From an uncultured Bacteroidales bacterium (GTDB lineage: Bacteria; Bacteroidota; Bacteroidia; Bacteroidales; FEN-979): a stretch of DNA of 44,524 nucleotides. The translations under genes and the position numbers were made by a program. The stretch covers positions 1 through 44,524 of the forward strand of contig CAIJYT010000133.1 of assembly GCA_903824935.1 (NCBI GenBank). The letters are read 5' to 3'. Below, piece after piece: positions 1-10,355 of the stretch; the stretch's first letter is position 1; every line of letters starts with the position of its first letter. The notes below the pieces were generated by a model. It saw only the letters and a list, made by a program, of their open reading frames with translations. It was not told the origin of the DNA and ran no database searches.

Positions 1-1586
1 ACTGCAGGCAAAATACCCCGGCTGATGCGGTGTTCCCTCACCCTGAGCATATCCCTTCCAACCTCGGTCTTGTCATGTTTCAATATCAGCCTCCCGATCT
101 GGAAATCGGAGAACCCCAGCCGTTTCGACTCTTTCAATAATTCATCAGGCAGTTCCTCAAGGCTCGCAATCTTTGAAAGCCCGTTGCTGAGTCGGAAAAT
201 ATTTTGCAGCTTATAAAGGAACCACCTGTCGATGCGGGTTAGTTCCCATATCCTGTCGACAGTGAACCCCGCTTCCAGGGCCTGGGCGATAACAAAGATC
301 CTCATGTCGGTGGGTTCGGTAAGTTCGGTTTCAATGGCCTCGACTTCGAGGTCCTTGTTGCCGACAAAACCGTGCATCCCCTGCCCTATCATCCGCAGTC
401 CTTTTTGAATAGCCTCTTCGAAAGTGCGGCCTATGCTCATGATCTCTCCTACGGATTTCATGCTGGACCCTATCTGTTTTGAAACCCCGCTGAACTTTCC
501 AAGGTCCCAGCGCGGGATTTTCACCACGATATAATCGAGAGCCGGTTCAAAAAAGGCGGATGTGACACGTGTTACCGAGTTTTTCAATTCATGAAGCCCG
601 TATCCCAGGGCAAGTTTTGCAGCAATAAAAGCCAGGGGATACCCGGTAGCCTTTGAAGCAAGCGCCGAAGACCGCGAGAGCCTGGCGTTTACCTCGATCA
701 CGCGGTACTCTTCAGAATCGGGGTTGAGTGCATACTGGATGTTACATTCTCCCACAATGCCCAGGTGCCTGATGACTTTGATAGAAAGATCGCGGAGCTT
801 GTAATACTCAGCATTGGTAAGGGTTTGAGAGGGAGCAACCACAATACTTTCACCCGTATGAATTCCAAGCGGATCGAAATTCTCCATATTGCAGACCGTG
901 ATGCAGTTGTCGTGGCGATCGCGCACCACCTCGTATTCTATCTCCTTCCATCCTTTGAGAGATTCCTCGACAAGGATCTGTGGTGAATAGGAGAAAGCTT
1001 TCGCGGCCATTGTTTTCAGCTCTTCTTCGTTACCGCAAAAGCCGCTGCCTTGTCCGCCGAGAGTGAATGCGGCCCTTATAATAATCGGGTAGCCCAGGCT
1101 GGAAGCCGCCTCAAGCGCCGCTTCTGTTGAATCCACCGCAAAGCTGGCCGGGGTTTTCACCCCGATCTCAAGGAGTTTCCCCACAAACCTTTCCCTGTCC
1201 TCGGTATCGATGATGGTTTGCACCGGGGTCCCAAGCACTCTTACATTATACTTATCAAGCACCCCGGTCTGGAACAGTTTCACCCCGCAGTTGAGTGCTG
1301 TCTGCCCCCCGAACGAAAGCAAAATGCCGTCGGGGCTCTCTTTTTCAATAACCCTTTCAACGAATTCGGGAGTGACCGGGAGAAAATAAACTTTATCGGC
1401 TATCTCTTCGGATGTCTGTATCGTGGCTATATTCGGGTTGACCAGTACCGTAATTATCCCTTCTTCTTTCAGCGCCTTAAGGGCCTGGGATCCCGAGTAA
1501 TCGAACTCCCCGGCTTCGCCTATTTTAAGTGCCCCCGAGCCGAGGATGATCACCTTGCGTATGTCTTTGTTCATCATATTTTCCAT
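1..1586 (-). CDS. carB: Carbamoyl-phosphate synthase large subunit (3' end cut by window edge)
   Basis: Translating the minus strand from 1586 gives an open frame of about 528 codons running off the left edge, beginning [20 protein letters not shown]. It carries the [20 protein letters not shown]-grasp start, then [25 protein letters not shown] and [20 protein letters not shown], all typical of the carboxyphosphate half of CarB. Known role: with CarA it makes carbamoyl phosphate from glutamine-derived ammonia, bicarbonate and two ATP for pyrimidine and arginine synthesis in the cytosol. About half of the usual ~1070 residues is present; the second ATP-grasp and allosteric domains lie outside. 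The ATG shares one base with the carA stop (TGATG), and a GGAGG stretch lies about 10 bases upstream, so coupling to carA is likely. Identification is firm. Confidence 0.95.
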   Translation of the reverse strand, partial: MENMMNKDIRKVIILGSGALKIGEAGEFDYSGSQALKALKEEGIITVLVNPNIATIQTSEEIADKVYFLPVTPEFVERVIEKESPDGILLSFGGQTALNCGVKLFQTGVLDKYNVRVLGTPVQTIIDTEDRERFVGKLLEIGVKTPASFAVDSTEAALEAASSLGYPIIIRAAFTLGGQGSGFCGNEEELKTMAAKAFSYSPQILVEESLKGWKEIEYEVVRDRHDNCITVCNMENFDPLGIHTGESIVVAPSQTLTNAEYYKLRDLSIKVIRHLGIVGECNIQYALNPDSEEYRVIEVNARLSRSSALASKATGYPLAFIAAKLALGYGLHELKNSVTRVTSAFFEPALDYIVVKIPRWDLGKFSGVSKQIGSSMKSVGEIMSIGRTFEEAIQKGLRMIGQGMHGFVGNKDLEVEAIETELTEPTDMRIFVIAQALEAGFTVDRIWELTRIDRWFLYKLQNIFRLSNGLSKIASLEELPDELLKESKRLGFSDFQIGRLILKHDKTEVGRDMLRVREHRISRGILPA

Positions 1587-2668
1587 CAGAGTGACCCTCC
1601 TTCTTCCATCAGTTTAAAGAACTCATCAAACAGGAACCTGGTATCGTTAGGTCCTCCCGATGCTTCGGGGTGAAACTGGGTTGACATGAAAGGCCTGGTT
1701 TTATGCCTTATCCCTTCATTCGTTCCATCGTTAAGGTTGATAAAATAAGGTTCCCAATCACTCCCAAGGGTTTGATTATCCACGGCAAACCCGTGGTTCT
1801 GGCTGGTTATATAAGCCTTGTTGGTCCCGACTCTCAGTACAGGCTGGTTGTAGCCCCTGTGACCGTATTTGAGCTTGTACGTCTTTGCTCCACCGGCAAT
1901 GGACATCAGCTGGTTCCCCAGGCAAATCCCGAAAACCGGGGTACTATTCTCCAGCGCTTTTGCAACATGGCTGATGGTTACTGCGCACATTTCGGGATCG
2001 CCGGGGCCATTCGACAGTACCAGTCCATCGTAATCCTCTTTTGTAAAATCATAATCCCATGGCACTCTTTTGACCGTTACCCCGAGGTCTATCAGGCAGC
2101 GGAGGATGTTATTCTTCACCCCGCAGTCAACCAGTATGACTTTCTTATCGGAACCCTCATAAACCAGGGGTTTTGGAATGCTGACCTTAGCCACCAGGTT
2201 GTCTTTATTGGGATCGTAGAAATCGATGTCGCCTTCGGTGGGCGAGATCATCTTGCCGAGCATGGTTCCTTTTTCGCGGAGGTGCTTGGTCAGAGCTCTT
2301 GTATCTATTCCGTACAAGCCGGGGATATTGTATTCACGCAACCAGTCACTGAGGCTTTTCATGGCATTCCAGTGACTGTAATCCACCGAATAATCAGAGA
2401 TCACAAGCCCTGTGATGTGCACGTGGTCGGATTCAAAAAACTTTGAAAGCCCGTTTTCGAAGCGGTCGCGGGGCACACCGTAATTCCCTATGAGGGGGAA
2501 GGTGAGCACCAGGATCTGCCCCGTGTATGACGGATCGGTTAGGCTTTCGGGGTAACCGGTCATGGCGGTGTTGAACACCACTTCCCCTGCTACGGAACGG
2601 TCGGCGCCGAATTGCGTCCCATCAAGCCTGGTGCCGTCGTCCAGGATCAGATAACTTTTATTGTTCAT
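1586..2668 (-). CDS. carA: Carbamoyl-phosphate synthase small (glutaminase) subunit
   Basis: A 360-residue protein starting [20 protein letters not shown]. The N-terminal CPSase small-chain domain ([20 protein letters not shown]) is followed by a class I glutamine amidotransferase domain with nucleophile Cys249 in [11 protein letters not shown] and the His333/Glu335 pair in QFHPEASGG, so the triad is intact. It hydrolyses glutamine and channels ammonia to CarB. A frame ten codons longer (to 2698) exists, but MNNK matches the usual CarA N-terminus and I chose it. This start lies inside the last codons of the upstream alpha-mannosidase gene (11-base overlap, 2658-2668), and the stop overlaps the carB start by one base. 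Linkage to exported glycosidases upstream is unusual for a nucleotide/arginine gene. Confidence 0.95.
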   Translation of the reverse strand: MNNKSYLILDDGTRLDGTQFGADRSVAGEVVFNTAMTGYPESLTDPSYTGQILVLTFPLIGNYGVPRDRFENGLSKFFESDHVHITGLVISDYSVDYSHWNAMKSLSDWLREYNIPGLYGIDTRALTKHLREKGTMLGKMISPTEGDIDFYDPNKDNLVAKVSIPKPLVYEGSDKKVILVDCGVKNNILRCLIDLGVTVKRVPWDYDFTKEDYDGLVLSNGPGDPEMCAVTISHVAKALENSTPVFGICLGNQLMSIAGGAKTYKLKYGHRGYNQPVLRVGTNKAYITSQNHGFAVDNQTLGSDWEPYFINLNDGTNEGIRHKTRPFMSTQFHPEASGGPNDTRFLFDEFFKLMEEGGSL

Positions 2669-5600
2669 TCCATGACAGTTTAATAAATACAGTTTCAAAG
2701 GGGGCTATCGTGAGATCCCCGTCAACAGGCCTGACCACTTCACCGGCTGCATCGAGAAGGTATGCCTTTATTTTATTTTTGTCTCCGGATGTGCGTGCAG
2801 CCAGGTTTTCAAGCAGCTTGCGCGGATCAAAGCTTACCGGTTTGCCTGCCGTTTCCCGGAAGTTATAGATCACCGCACCCCTGCCTTCAGCAGGGCAAAC
2901 GTTCACCAGCAGCAGGTTTGACGGGGTGTTCCCCATCAGGGCTGAAGATGTGGGTTTGCCGTTGTCTTTCCCGGCGGGGAGGACTCTTGCGAGCATAGTA
3001 ACGCGGGAGCCCCAGGCAAAGGCGGCAGCTTCATCCCTGCCGATAACAGGATCGGAAGTAATGATGTAAGTCCATTTAAGTTCCCCTTCCTGGCTTGCCA
3101 GGAAGTTGGTGGTCCAGTAATTGTTGAGTACCCAGGAGTAGATCACGGGTTCAGGTTTGCTTACCACCGCCTGGAATTTGCCGATATTGAGATGGCCAAG
3201 CTGAACTACAGGGATCTCGGGGGAAACAAAGACCAGTCCGGCGCTGTCATCTTCAATTGATATATAATTCTGTATCCCCTGCCAGTCGGTAGCCGAACCG
3301 TTGATCTGGTCCTTGCCGGCTTCAACCGCGGCGCCCGCGACTTCGTAAAAAATGCGGTTCTCCTTTTTCATATTGAAAGGAAAGGAGATGTATACACCCT
3401 CGGGGTCTGTCACTGCAAGTTTCACCATTGAATACAAGAACTCAACCTGCTTGGAATGTTTGTAAAGCCTGATCTCGCAGGTGATCCCTTCTTCATTTGC
3501 GCATCCACTTAGTTGTCCCTTCAGCTTTAGTGCAGTCCACACCGGGCCTTCAGTTACAGCCGAAATCTTTATCTTTTCCCAGGTCCTGCGGTGGCATTCA
3601 TCGAGATGCCTGTTTGAGATCTGTTCCCTGTTGTTTCCAAGAGTTTCGTATATGAATTCCCCGAAGCCGTATTCCGCGCCTGGTTTCACCAGTTCGCGGC
3701 CCGCCTGCTTGTCGTACAGGCTGGTGATCTTCCCGCTTAAGGTATCTATTTTCAGTGAGTACCAGCGGTTTTCAACACTGCCGGCGAACCTGGTCCTGGC
3801 AGCCTGCTTAACGGGCTCAGGTGTAAGCTCGATACGGTATGAGCGGTATCCCAGCGGGGGGATTTTTGAAGCAAAAAGTGTCCAGTAGCTGCCTTCGGCC
3901 CTTTCGCTCCAGGTCTGGGCCGGTATTTCTTTATTATCCTGGTCCAGTATTTTGAACTGCCTGTCGCCGGGCAGGAGTTGGTGGTCGATATACAGGTTCA
4001 CATACCCGTTGCGCTCCCGGTTAAGGGTGTTGATCACGGCTGCCGATGCCTGTTTTTTATAAACAGGAAGATATCCCTGCACCATACCCATGACCTCTTC
4101 CCTGAGTATCCTGTTTTTCTTGACAGCTTCCCAGGTATAACTAAGCTTTTCGCCCAGCTGCACCACGCTGTTCTCGCATAAAGGTTCACTTATGCTTTCG
4201 GCAGCCCCGAAGGTATGTTCATCGTAGAATGCAAGGTCTTCGGTTATCTGTTTATACAGGCCGGTCACATGTGGACCGGGTTCTTCACCGAGTAAAGCTG
4301 CCATGGCCATCAGCCCGTTGTTTGCTATAAAATCGGTATGCGCCATACGGGTGTAAGCGGTGGTGAGCGCCGCAGAACCAAAGCCGTCTATCCACCAGTC
4401 GGGCCAGGCACCATGAACGACGGGCAGTTCCTTCTCATGCTTTGCCCTCACCTCTTCGAGGAATTCCGAGATGGTGGCAAGCCTCAGCCGTGGCCAGAGG
4501 TAGGTCTCGTTCCATTTCTTCACTATTCTGCAGGCTGCTGTTGAAGGTGGAGAGTTATCGGTAAAATACCCGCTGAACTGTATGGCATATTCATTGAAAG
4601 GATATCCTTTGCGGTTTATTTCAGAGAGGTGCGGCAGCAGTGATTTTTCAAGGGCTTCAGTTGAACTGATGATCCCCATGTTGTTCCCCCACATATAATG
4701 CTCGGGGCGGTTTACTATGATCCTTTTGCCTGAAGGGCTTTCCCATAAAAAAGTAGTGGGACGGTCAAAGGGTTTAAGCGCCCTGTCGGTATTCTGTCCC
4801 ATATTGAGAAAACTAACCCCTTCACTGCTGAGGTAATCGGCCAGACACCAGGGAACCCCGTTGATATCATCCTGCATTGCCGTCTTCACCTTGAAGCCCT
4901 GGGTCCTGAACCAGGCTGCCGGCTTGAGGGAAGCTGCGATGGAGGGTTCATCGCCCAGGTCGGATGAGTTAAGGTAAAGTGCCGTAAGCTCAATTCTGCC
5001 TTCAGCAGCCCGTCGCTTCAGTCGTTCAATCTGTGACGGGGGCCTTGTCCTGAGGTATTCGTTCACAGCCCAGGAAGTTTCGCAGGTCCACCTGAACCTG
5101 GCGTCATCGGGCAAAGAATCAGTCTGGTCGCAATAGTCCAGCGCATAATCTATATACCTCAGGTGCTCAGGCAGTATCTCGGTCTGCGGACGGGTATAAC
5201 CTATATCGGTATGGGCGTGCTGCACAAAATAGATCTTCCATGGTTTGACCGGCATGAGAGTGATTTCTTTTTCAACTGTAGCACTGCCTTCCAGAGTAAC
5301 CTTCACAAGGTTTTTATAACTGCCCTGAGCCACAGGCATCTGCAGGAGGAATGAATTATAGCCGGGCTCAACAGTAACCTGCCTGGCTGCAGCGTTTGAT
5401 TGCTCAATGCCTGCTCTTACCGGTTCTCCGAGGCGGACAATTGTCAGGCTTACGCAGTAGCTTCCTTCTTTTCCGGGGCCCCTGAGGATGGTTTGCTGCT
5501 GGTCAAGCGAAATCTTCTCTTCCACCCCCGATTCAAAAGTCATATACCAGGTGTTGCTGCCTGCCGATTCCCCCACGACTTTGATCACCTGTCTTTCACC

Positions 5601-6089
5601 TTTTTTAATGACTGTGGATGGCAGGGTAAGAAAGGCATAACCCATGGGGTCGTTGTATTTATCGAGCATGGTGGTCATGAACCTGAGGGAAGATCCTTCA
5701 CTGCCGGTTACCGTCCACTCTTTCTTCTCTGATACAACAGGATTGGAAAATTCAAGGCAATATTTCCCATTCACATACAGCTTATAGGTATGACTTTCGG
5801 GATTGGCATCTATGCCGAACATCCATACGAAACTTACTTTCCCTGATGAAAGGGCGGGCGGAACCTTTTCGGTTTCCCATTCTATATACCTGCCTGAATC
5901 GACTGAACGGAGCAGGAGCGAGTTTTGCACATCGGGATCCGGGGAGTGATATCCGAAACCTCCTCCTTTAAGTGAATGCTCCCATCCCCTGAAAAATGTG
6001 GATGACTTTTCGGTTCCCTCTTTTGCTGAAAGAACGCCAGCAGCAGAGCATAGAAGGACAACGAGCAATGTCTTGACAGGTTTATTCAT
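2658..6089 (-). CDS. Secreted GH38-type alpha-mannosidase
   Basis: A 1143-residue protein with an N-terminal signal peptide (hydrophobic stretch VKTLLVVLLCSAAGVLSA). After about 280 residues of beta-rich N-terminal sequence comes the GH38 catalytic core: HAHTDIGY at residues 291-298 (zinc ligands His291 and Asp295) and QDDINGVPW around residues 406-414, where an Asp (407 or 408) is the probable nucleophile and zinc ligand. Long beta-sandwich C-terminal domains follow, as in GH38 enzymes. Expected role: hydrolysis of alpha-mannosides from glycoprotein N-glycans or mannans in the periplasm or at the surface. The ATG overlaps the end of the upstream GH29 gene by 8 bases and the 3' end overlaps carA by 11, so the three are probably cotranscribed. 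No SusC/SusD pair is nearby. Linkage specificity cannot be read from sequence. Confidence 0.88.
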   Translation of the reverse strand: MNKPVKTLLVVLLCSAAGVLSAKEGTEKSSTFFRGWEHSLKGGGFGYHSPDPDVQNSLLLRSVDSGRYIEWETEKVPPALSSGKVSFVWMFGIDANPESHTYKLYVNGKYCLEFSNPVVSEKKEWTVTGSEGSSLRFMTTMLDKYNDPMGYAFLTLPSTVIKKGERQVIKVVGESAGSNTWYMTFESGVEEKISLDQQQTILRGPGKEGSYCVSLTIVRLGEPVRAGIEQSNAAARQVTVEPGYNSFLLQMPVAQGSYKNLVKVTLEGSATVEKEITLMPVKPWKIYFVQHAHTDIGYTRPQTEILPEHLRYIDYALDYCDQTDSLPDDARFRWTCETSWAVNEYLRTRPPSQIERLKRRAAEGRIELTALYLNSSDLGDEPSIAASLKPAAWFRTQGFKVKTAMQDDINGVPWCLADYLSSEGVSFLNMGQNTDRALKPFDRPTTFLWESPSGKRIIVNRPEHYMWGNNMGIISSTEALEKSLLPHLSEINRKGYPFNEYAIQFSGYFTDNSPPSTAACRIVKKWNETYLWPRLRLATISEFLEEVRAKHEKELPVVHGAWPDWWIDGFGSAALTTAYTRMAHTDFIANNGLMAMAALLGEEPGPHVTGLYKQITEDLAFYDEHTFGAAESISEPLCENSVVQLGEKLSYTWEAVKKNRILREEVMGMVQGYLPVYKKQASAAVINTLNRERNGYVNLYIDHQLLPGDRQFKILDQDNKEIPAQTWSERAEGSYWTLFASKIPPLGYRSYRIELTPEPVKQAARTRFAGSVENRWYSLKIDTLSGKITSLYDKQAGRELVKPGAEYGFGEFIYETLGNNREQISNRHLDECHRRTWEKIKISAVTEGPVWTALKLKGQLSGCANEEGITCEIRLYKHSKQVEFLYSMVKLAVTDPEGVYISFPFNMKKENRIFYEVAGAAVEAGKDQINGSATDWQGIQNYISIEDDSAGLVFVSPEIPVVQLGHLNIGKFQAVVSKPEPVIYSWVLNNYWTTNFLASQEGELKWTYIITSDPVIGRDEAAAFAWGSRVTMLARVLPAGKDNGKPTSSALMGNTPSNLLLVNVCPAEGRGAVIYNFRETAGKPVSFDPRKLLENLAARTSGDKNKIKAYLLDAAGEVVRPVDGDLTIAPFETVFIKLSWNEQ

Positions 6090-8130
6090 GGAAGAGCATT
6101 TCTTTCTTTACAAGGGTCTTCGGCATACCCGGACTTTCAAGGTAGAGTTCGAGTCCGGCGCTTCCAGTGCGTTGCAGGTATTCCACCCGTATCGCGTGAT
6201 ATCCTGCGTTCAGGCCAAGTTCCACACTCTTTGCTTCCATTGAATGCAGCCCGTCATTATTTATCATGACCCTGTCGTCGATTATCATCTTGCTGCCGTC
6301 GTCAGATACAAGCGTGAATTTATACAATGCGCGTTTGGGGACCTTGATGAACCCGAAAAAATACATGGCAAAATTTTCATTTCGCTTTTTAGGCGCGAGG
6401 GTAAGGGTGTCGACCACCCCGAAATACCATTGAAGCAAAGGTTTGAAGTTAGGCATTTTATCCCATTCACCTTCAAAATACCTGTACGCAAGGCCGGGCT
6501 TCAGTTCTGAAACAGATCTTGCCGCATTGGGTATATAGTACTTGAATTGCCTGCTGCTGGTCCCGCTAACGGGTTTCCCGTTCCTGAAACATCTTGCATT
6601 CACATAAGCAGGACGATACAGGCTGAATTGTCCTTTATAAAGGATACCGCTGGTGTCGACGTCCCTGATAGTATCGCTCACTTTGAACCGTATCTCAACA
6701 TTGGGGCGGTCGGAAGACAACTGCACGTTTACCGAATCGACCAGTCCTGAAAAATCGCAAATTATCGCGGGAGGATTGTTAAAATCACGGGGGCCTTTGA
6801 AATCAAGAACGATCACTGAATTGATTGTGTCGGGAGGATTTTTCGGAAGAGTAAGTGTGATCGCTTCGTTGGACCTGCTGAATGTCAAGGTGGGATGTTT
6901 TGAATCGGAAAGGATATATGCCTTGTTAAGTTTATTCATACAGCCTTTGACCACCAGATGACCGTTAGCGGGCCAGTCAAATACATGCAGGTAAAGCCTG
7001 AATCCGTTCTTAAGGTTTTTCATGGTACAACGCCCCCAGGGAGTTGAAGTGAAGGGGCTGGCCTGTGTTCCGTAAATGGCTTCCGAATTGAGATCCATCC
7101 ACCGGCCCAGGCCTTTGAGCCTGTCTATACTTTCCTGTGGTAATGTTCCGAGTGACGTCGGACCGACATTCAGGAGATAATTTCCTCCTTTGGAAGCTAT
7201 ATCAGTAAGCATCCTGATGATCTCCTTCAGGCTTTTAAAATTCTTGTCGTGGCTGTTATACCCCCAGTGGTCGTTCATGGTCATGCAGGTTTCCCAGTCA
7301 GTACCTGGCAGGCCGGTGGGCGGGATCTGCTGTTCAGGTGTACCGAAATCCCCTCCGAACATACCCTGTTTGGTCAATCCTTCCATGTCGAGCCTTCCTG
7401 CCCCTACCCTGTTGTTGATGATGATATTCGGCTGAAGGCTTCTCACATAATTGTACAGATCAAGGCCGCGGGCCTGGTTCCAGGTCGATTCCCATTCCCC
7501 GTCAAACCACAGCACACCGATATCCCCGTACTGGGTGAGGAGTTCTTTAAGCTCGGCTTTCATGTATGAAACATACCTGTCGTAATCGGCGTCGCCGGCA
7601 GGCCTGTTGGTTTCCCATTCCCTTCTCGGAAGGTAATCGGGATGATGCCAGTCCATGATGGAATAATAAAAACAAAACTTCAGTCCGTATTTTTTGCAGG
7701 CCGCGGCAAGCTCAGTCATAGGATCCCTCAGGAACGGTGATCTCATAATGTTGAATCCCGTCTGCTTTGTATCGAACATGCAAAAGCCGTCGTGATGCTT
7801 CGAAGTGATCACAATGTATTTCATCCCCGCATCCTTTGCGGCCTTCACCCAATCATCGGCATTGAAATTCACAGGATTGAACTGCCCCTGGAATTTGTCA
7901 TACGTTTCAAGGGGGATCTCTGCTGAGGTCCTTATCCATTCCCCGTATTCGTTTTTTCCATTCCAGGTCCCGGCAGGGACAGAATACAGCCCCCAGTGGA
8001 TGAACATCCCGAAGCGGGCGTCGCGCCACCATTGCATTCTTGAGTCATGCTGTGCAGGAGTTTCTTTCTGGGCAAAAAGCCTTGCCAGAAAACAAAAAGA
8101 AATGAAAAAAAGAGTCAATGATCGTTTCAT
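6082..8130 (-). CDS. Secreted GH29 alpha-L-fucosidase with PA14 domain
   Basis: Starting at MKRSLTLFFISFCFLARLFA gives 682 residues with a clear signal peptide; the frame extends 34 codons further upstream to a non-signal-like leader, which I rejected. The GH29 (beta/alpha)8 core begins at WWRDARFGMFIHWGLYSVPA, includes the fucose-pocket segment SKHHDGFCMFDT, and has its probable nucleophile Asp210 in LWFDGEWE. A chitobiase-like beta-sandwich (about residues 455-535) and a C-terminal PA14 domain (about 548-675) follow; PA14 often mediates carbohydrate binding. Expected role: removal of terminal alpha-L-fucose from glycoconjugates outside the inner membrane. It is the first gene of the series GH29, GH38, carA, carB, and its stop overlaps the GH38 start by 8 bases. 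It diverges from the sialate O-acetylesterase, suggesting shared substrate use. Confidence 0.92.
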   Translation of the reverse strand: MKRSLTLFFISFCFLARLFAQKETPAQHDSRMQWWRDARFGMFIHWGLYSVPAGTWNGKNEYGEWIRTSAEIPLETYDKFQGQFNPVNFNADDWVKAAKDAGMKYIVITSKHHDGFCMFDTKQTGFNIMRSPFLRDPMTELAAACKKYGLKFCFYYSIMDWHHPDYLPRREWETNRPAGDADYDRYVSYMKAELKELLTQYGDIGVLWFDGEWESTWNQARGLDLYNYVRSLQPNIIINNRVGAGRLDMEGLTKQGMFGGDFGTPEQQIPPTGLPGTDWETCMTMNDHWGYNSHDKNFKSLKEIIRMLTDIASKGGNYLLNVGPTSLGTLPQESIDRLKGLGRWMDLNSEAIYGTQASPFTSTPWGRCTMKNLKNGFRLYLHVFDWPANGHLVVKGCMNKLNKAYILSDSKHPTLTFSRSNEAITLTLPKNPPDTINSVIVLDFKGPRDFNNPPAIICDFSGLVDSVNVQLSSDRPNVEIRFKVSDTIRDVDTSGILYKGQFSLYRPAYVNARCFRNGKPVSGTSSRQFKYYIPNAARSVSELKPGLAYRYFEGEWDKMPNFKPLLQWYFGVVDTLTLAPKKRNENFAMYFFGFIKVPKRALYKFTLVSDDGSKMIIDDRVMINNDGLHSMEAKSVELGLNAGYHAIRVEYLQRTGSAGLELYLESPGMPKTLVKKEMLFHE

Positions 8131-8133
8131 TGG

Positions 8134-8141
8134 TATATTTG
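8134..8141 (+). promoter_or_regulatory. Candidate -7 box (TATATTTG) for the sialate O-acetylesterase
   Basis: An exact TAnnTTTG match in the 80-base divergent region, about 70 bases before the esterase start. No good TTTG -33 box lies 19-21 bases upstream, so this is a weak call. A degenerate minus-strand promoter for the fucosidase (TTGG-N20-TAATTTAG) may occupy the same region. Confidence 0.3.
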
Positions 8142-8210
8142 TTTTAGAATTATTTTTCTTTCGGGCGACTAAATTAAAAAATCTGACCTTTGGAAACCAA
8201 CTTAACGCTG

Positions 8211-10340
8211 ATGAAAAGGCTGCTTTGTTCATTACTTTTTATATTCCTCATCAAATCCATGAGCGGGGCGGTGGTCCTGCCTTCAGTTCTTTCGGATCAT
8301 ATGGTGCTCCAGCAATTCAGCTGGGTTTACCTATGGGGACGTGCCGATCCCGGCGAATCTTTCACAATAGTTACAAGCTGGAACGACAAATCTGCAGCGG
8401 TCAGGGCCGATCCTTCGGGGAACTGGGCTGTAAGAATGTTCTCGGGTGGTCCCGGAGGACCATATACCATTACTATCACTGCAACAAACAAGGTGGTTAT
8501 AAATGACGTGATGGTTGGCGAAGTCTGGATCTGCAGCGGGCAGTCCAACATGGAGTATACTTTCAAAGACCTTGGCGGCTGGCCATATTTTCCCGATCTG
8601 AAAAAAAGGGTGGATACCTCCCACCTGCAAAAGATAAGGCTTTGCACTGTAAAGAAACAGGTGTCGAAATTGCCTTCCGATACCTGCCATGCCGAATGGC
8701 TTCAAGCAGATTCTTCAAGCATTCTGAATTTCAGCGCCACCGCTTTGTACTTTGGCCTGGAGTTATACAAACAATTCCATGTTCCTATCGGACTTATAGT
8801 TTCGGCCTGGGGCGGAACCCCTGCTGAAGCATGGACTCCGCTTGAATACCTTAAATACACTCCCGGCCTTTCATATTACGTGAATCATCCTAACAACCCG
8901 ACCTGGGATGCCTCCGCCCCTTCAGTGCTGTTCAACGGGATGATACATCCCCTTCGCAATTACACCATCAAGGGATTTATCTGGTACCAGGGCGAAGCTA
9001 ACCGGTACGACGCAGATCTTTACGGCAACCTCATCAGCGGGATGATCAGGTCGTGGAGGCAATACTTCAGGCAGCCCGAACTTCCTTTCTTTTTTGTACA
9101 GATAGCGCCTTACGATTACCACGATTATAAAGAAGCAAGCGGTTATCTGAGGGAAGCCCAGGAGAAGGCGCTCGCTGTCGAAAATACAGGGATGGCCGTT
9201 ACCCTGGATATAGGCAATCTCAAAGACATCCATCCGAAGAACAAGGAGGAAGTGGGGCGCCGCCTTTCCATGCTTGCTATCGCAAAAGCCTACAAACAAA
9301 CCTACCTCAGGTCCTTTTCAGGGCCGGCCTACTGGTTTTCAAGGATAGAAACTGACAAGATCCAGGTATATTTTAAAAACAGTGATTTTGTTTATAGCAA
9401 ATCCGATAATATCACCGGCTTCAGGATTGCAGGCAGAGACGAGGTCTTTAAGCCGGCAACAGCGGTGATCATGGGAAGTTCAGTGATGGTCAGCAGCACT
9501 GAAGTCCCAGAGCCGAAGTACGTGAGGTATGCTTTTCTAAACACCGATACCTCTTCTATATTTGACCGCTGGGGTTTGCCTGCAGGCTCTTTCCGCACCG
9601 ACACCCTTCATGTCAACTACCGCGAAGCTGTGATCTCCCCGGTTTTTGATCCGGCAGGCAAAAGCTGGAAGGTGGGATTGCATTGTGCCGACAATACTGC
9701 CGTGATCCATTTTACTACCGACGGAAGCACACCTTCAGACTCATCTGCCATCTGTTCTGATACCCTGAGGTTCAGATCAGGCTGCCATCTTATAGCCAAA
9801 GCGTTCCTGCAGGGCATACCCTCTCAGTCATCCGCAGAAATAGAATTTATTAAACATGAGGCGCTTGGGTATAAAGCAATTCTGAAGAATCCTCCAAATC
9901 CAAGGTACGGGGGCAATGAATACACCCTTACCGACGGGATGAGGGGCAGCGAAAATTATTATGACGGGAGATGGCTTGGGTTTTTGTCGAACGACTTACA
10001 GGCTGTTATTGACCTCGGTGAGGAGAAGCAGATAGGTGAAGTAAAGATCAGTTTCCTCGTCAATACCGCTTCGTATATTTTCCCTCCTGTTTCGGTTGAA
10101 TTTTATACCAGTGCCAACGGCAAAAATTATGAGAAAGCAGGTAACTTTAAGCCTGTTGCACCCGGCAAAGCCTCACTGGAAGCGGGGGCAGCTATCCTGC
10201 ATATTTCTTCCGACCGTATCAACCGGCAGGCGAGGTATATAAAGGTTATTGCGGTTAATCAAAAGACCAACCCGCCCTGGCATAATGCACCAGGGCAGAA
10301 GTGCTGGCTTTTTGTGGATGAGGTGGAGTGCCTGAAATAA
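8211..10340 (+). CDS. Sialate O-acetylesterase-like SGNH hydrolase, secreted
   Basis: Starting at MKRLLCSLLFIFLIKSMSGA gives 709 residues with a signal peptide; an earlier TTG seven codons upstream is less likely. The SGNH/SASA-type esterase domain shows nucleophile Ser112 in CSGQSNMEY, block III-like GGTPAEAW, WYQGEANRYDA, and the Asp339-x-His341 pair in KDIHPKNK, so the catalytic set is present. Beyond about residue 465 there is a chitobiase-like module with FTTDGSTPSDSS, and a C-terminal discoidin/CBM32-like sandwich (about 553-709, VIDLGEEKQIGEVKISFLV). Family role: removal of O-acetyl groups from sialic acids or other acetylated sugars so exo-glycosidases can act. Its position back to back with a fucosidase/mannosidase pair fits trimming of complex glycans. 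Whether sialic acid or an acetylated plant or algal sugar is the substrate is not decidable here. Confidence 0.88.
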   Translation: MKRLLCSLLFIFLIKSMSGAVVLPSVLSDHMVLQQFSWVYLWGRADPGESFTIVTSWNDKSAAVRADPSGNWAVRMFSGGPGGPYTITITATNKVVINDVMVGEVWICSGQSNMEYTFKDLGGWPYFPDLKKRVDTSHLQKIRLCTVKKQVSKLPSDTCHAEWLQADSSSILNFSATALYFGLELYKQFHVPIGLIVSAWGGTPAEAWTPLEYLKYTPGLSYYVNHPNNPTWDASAPSVLFNGMIHPLRNYTIKGFIWYQGEANRYDADLYGNLISGMIRSWRQYFRQPELPFFFVQIAPYDYHDYKEASGYLREAQEKALAVENTGMAVTLDIGNLKDIHPKNKEEVGRRLSMLAIAKAYKQTYLRSFSGPAYWFSRIETDKIQVYFKNSDFVYSKSDNITGFRIAGRDEVFKPATAVIMGSSVMVSSTEVPEPKYVRYAFLNTDTSSIFDRWGLPAGSFRTDTLHVNYREAVISPVFDPAGKSWKVGLHCADNTAVIHFTTDGSTPSDSSAICSDTLRFRSGCHLIAKAFLQGIPSQSSAEIEFIKHEALGYKAILKNPPNPRYGGNEYTLTDGMRGSENYYDGRWLGFLSNDLQAVIDLGEEKQIGEVKISFLVNTASYIFPPVSVEFYTSANGKNYEKAGNFKPVAPGKASLEAGAAILHISSDRINRQARYIKVIAVNQKTNPPWHNAPGQKCWLFVDEVECLK

Positions 10341-10355
10341 TTTTAGGGCTTAGTC

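Noticed and set aside
1703-2446. A 247-codon plus-strand frame opposite carA
   Set aside because: It is the complement of a well-supported carA gene and encodes no recognisable domain.
2669-2698. Longer carA start (10 extra residues)
   Set aside because: It would enlarge the overlap with the GH38 gene and adds residues not expected at a CarA N-terminus.
7805-8506. A 233-codon plus-strand frame bridging the fucosidase and esterase genes
   Set aside because: It overlaps two strong genes in other frames and spans their divergent promoter region.
2658-10340. A full polysaccharide utilisation locus around the GH29, GH38 and esterase genes
   Set aside because: No SusC/SusD-like pair, and the adjacent sensor kinase is separated by an unrelated convergent gene, so the definition is not met.
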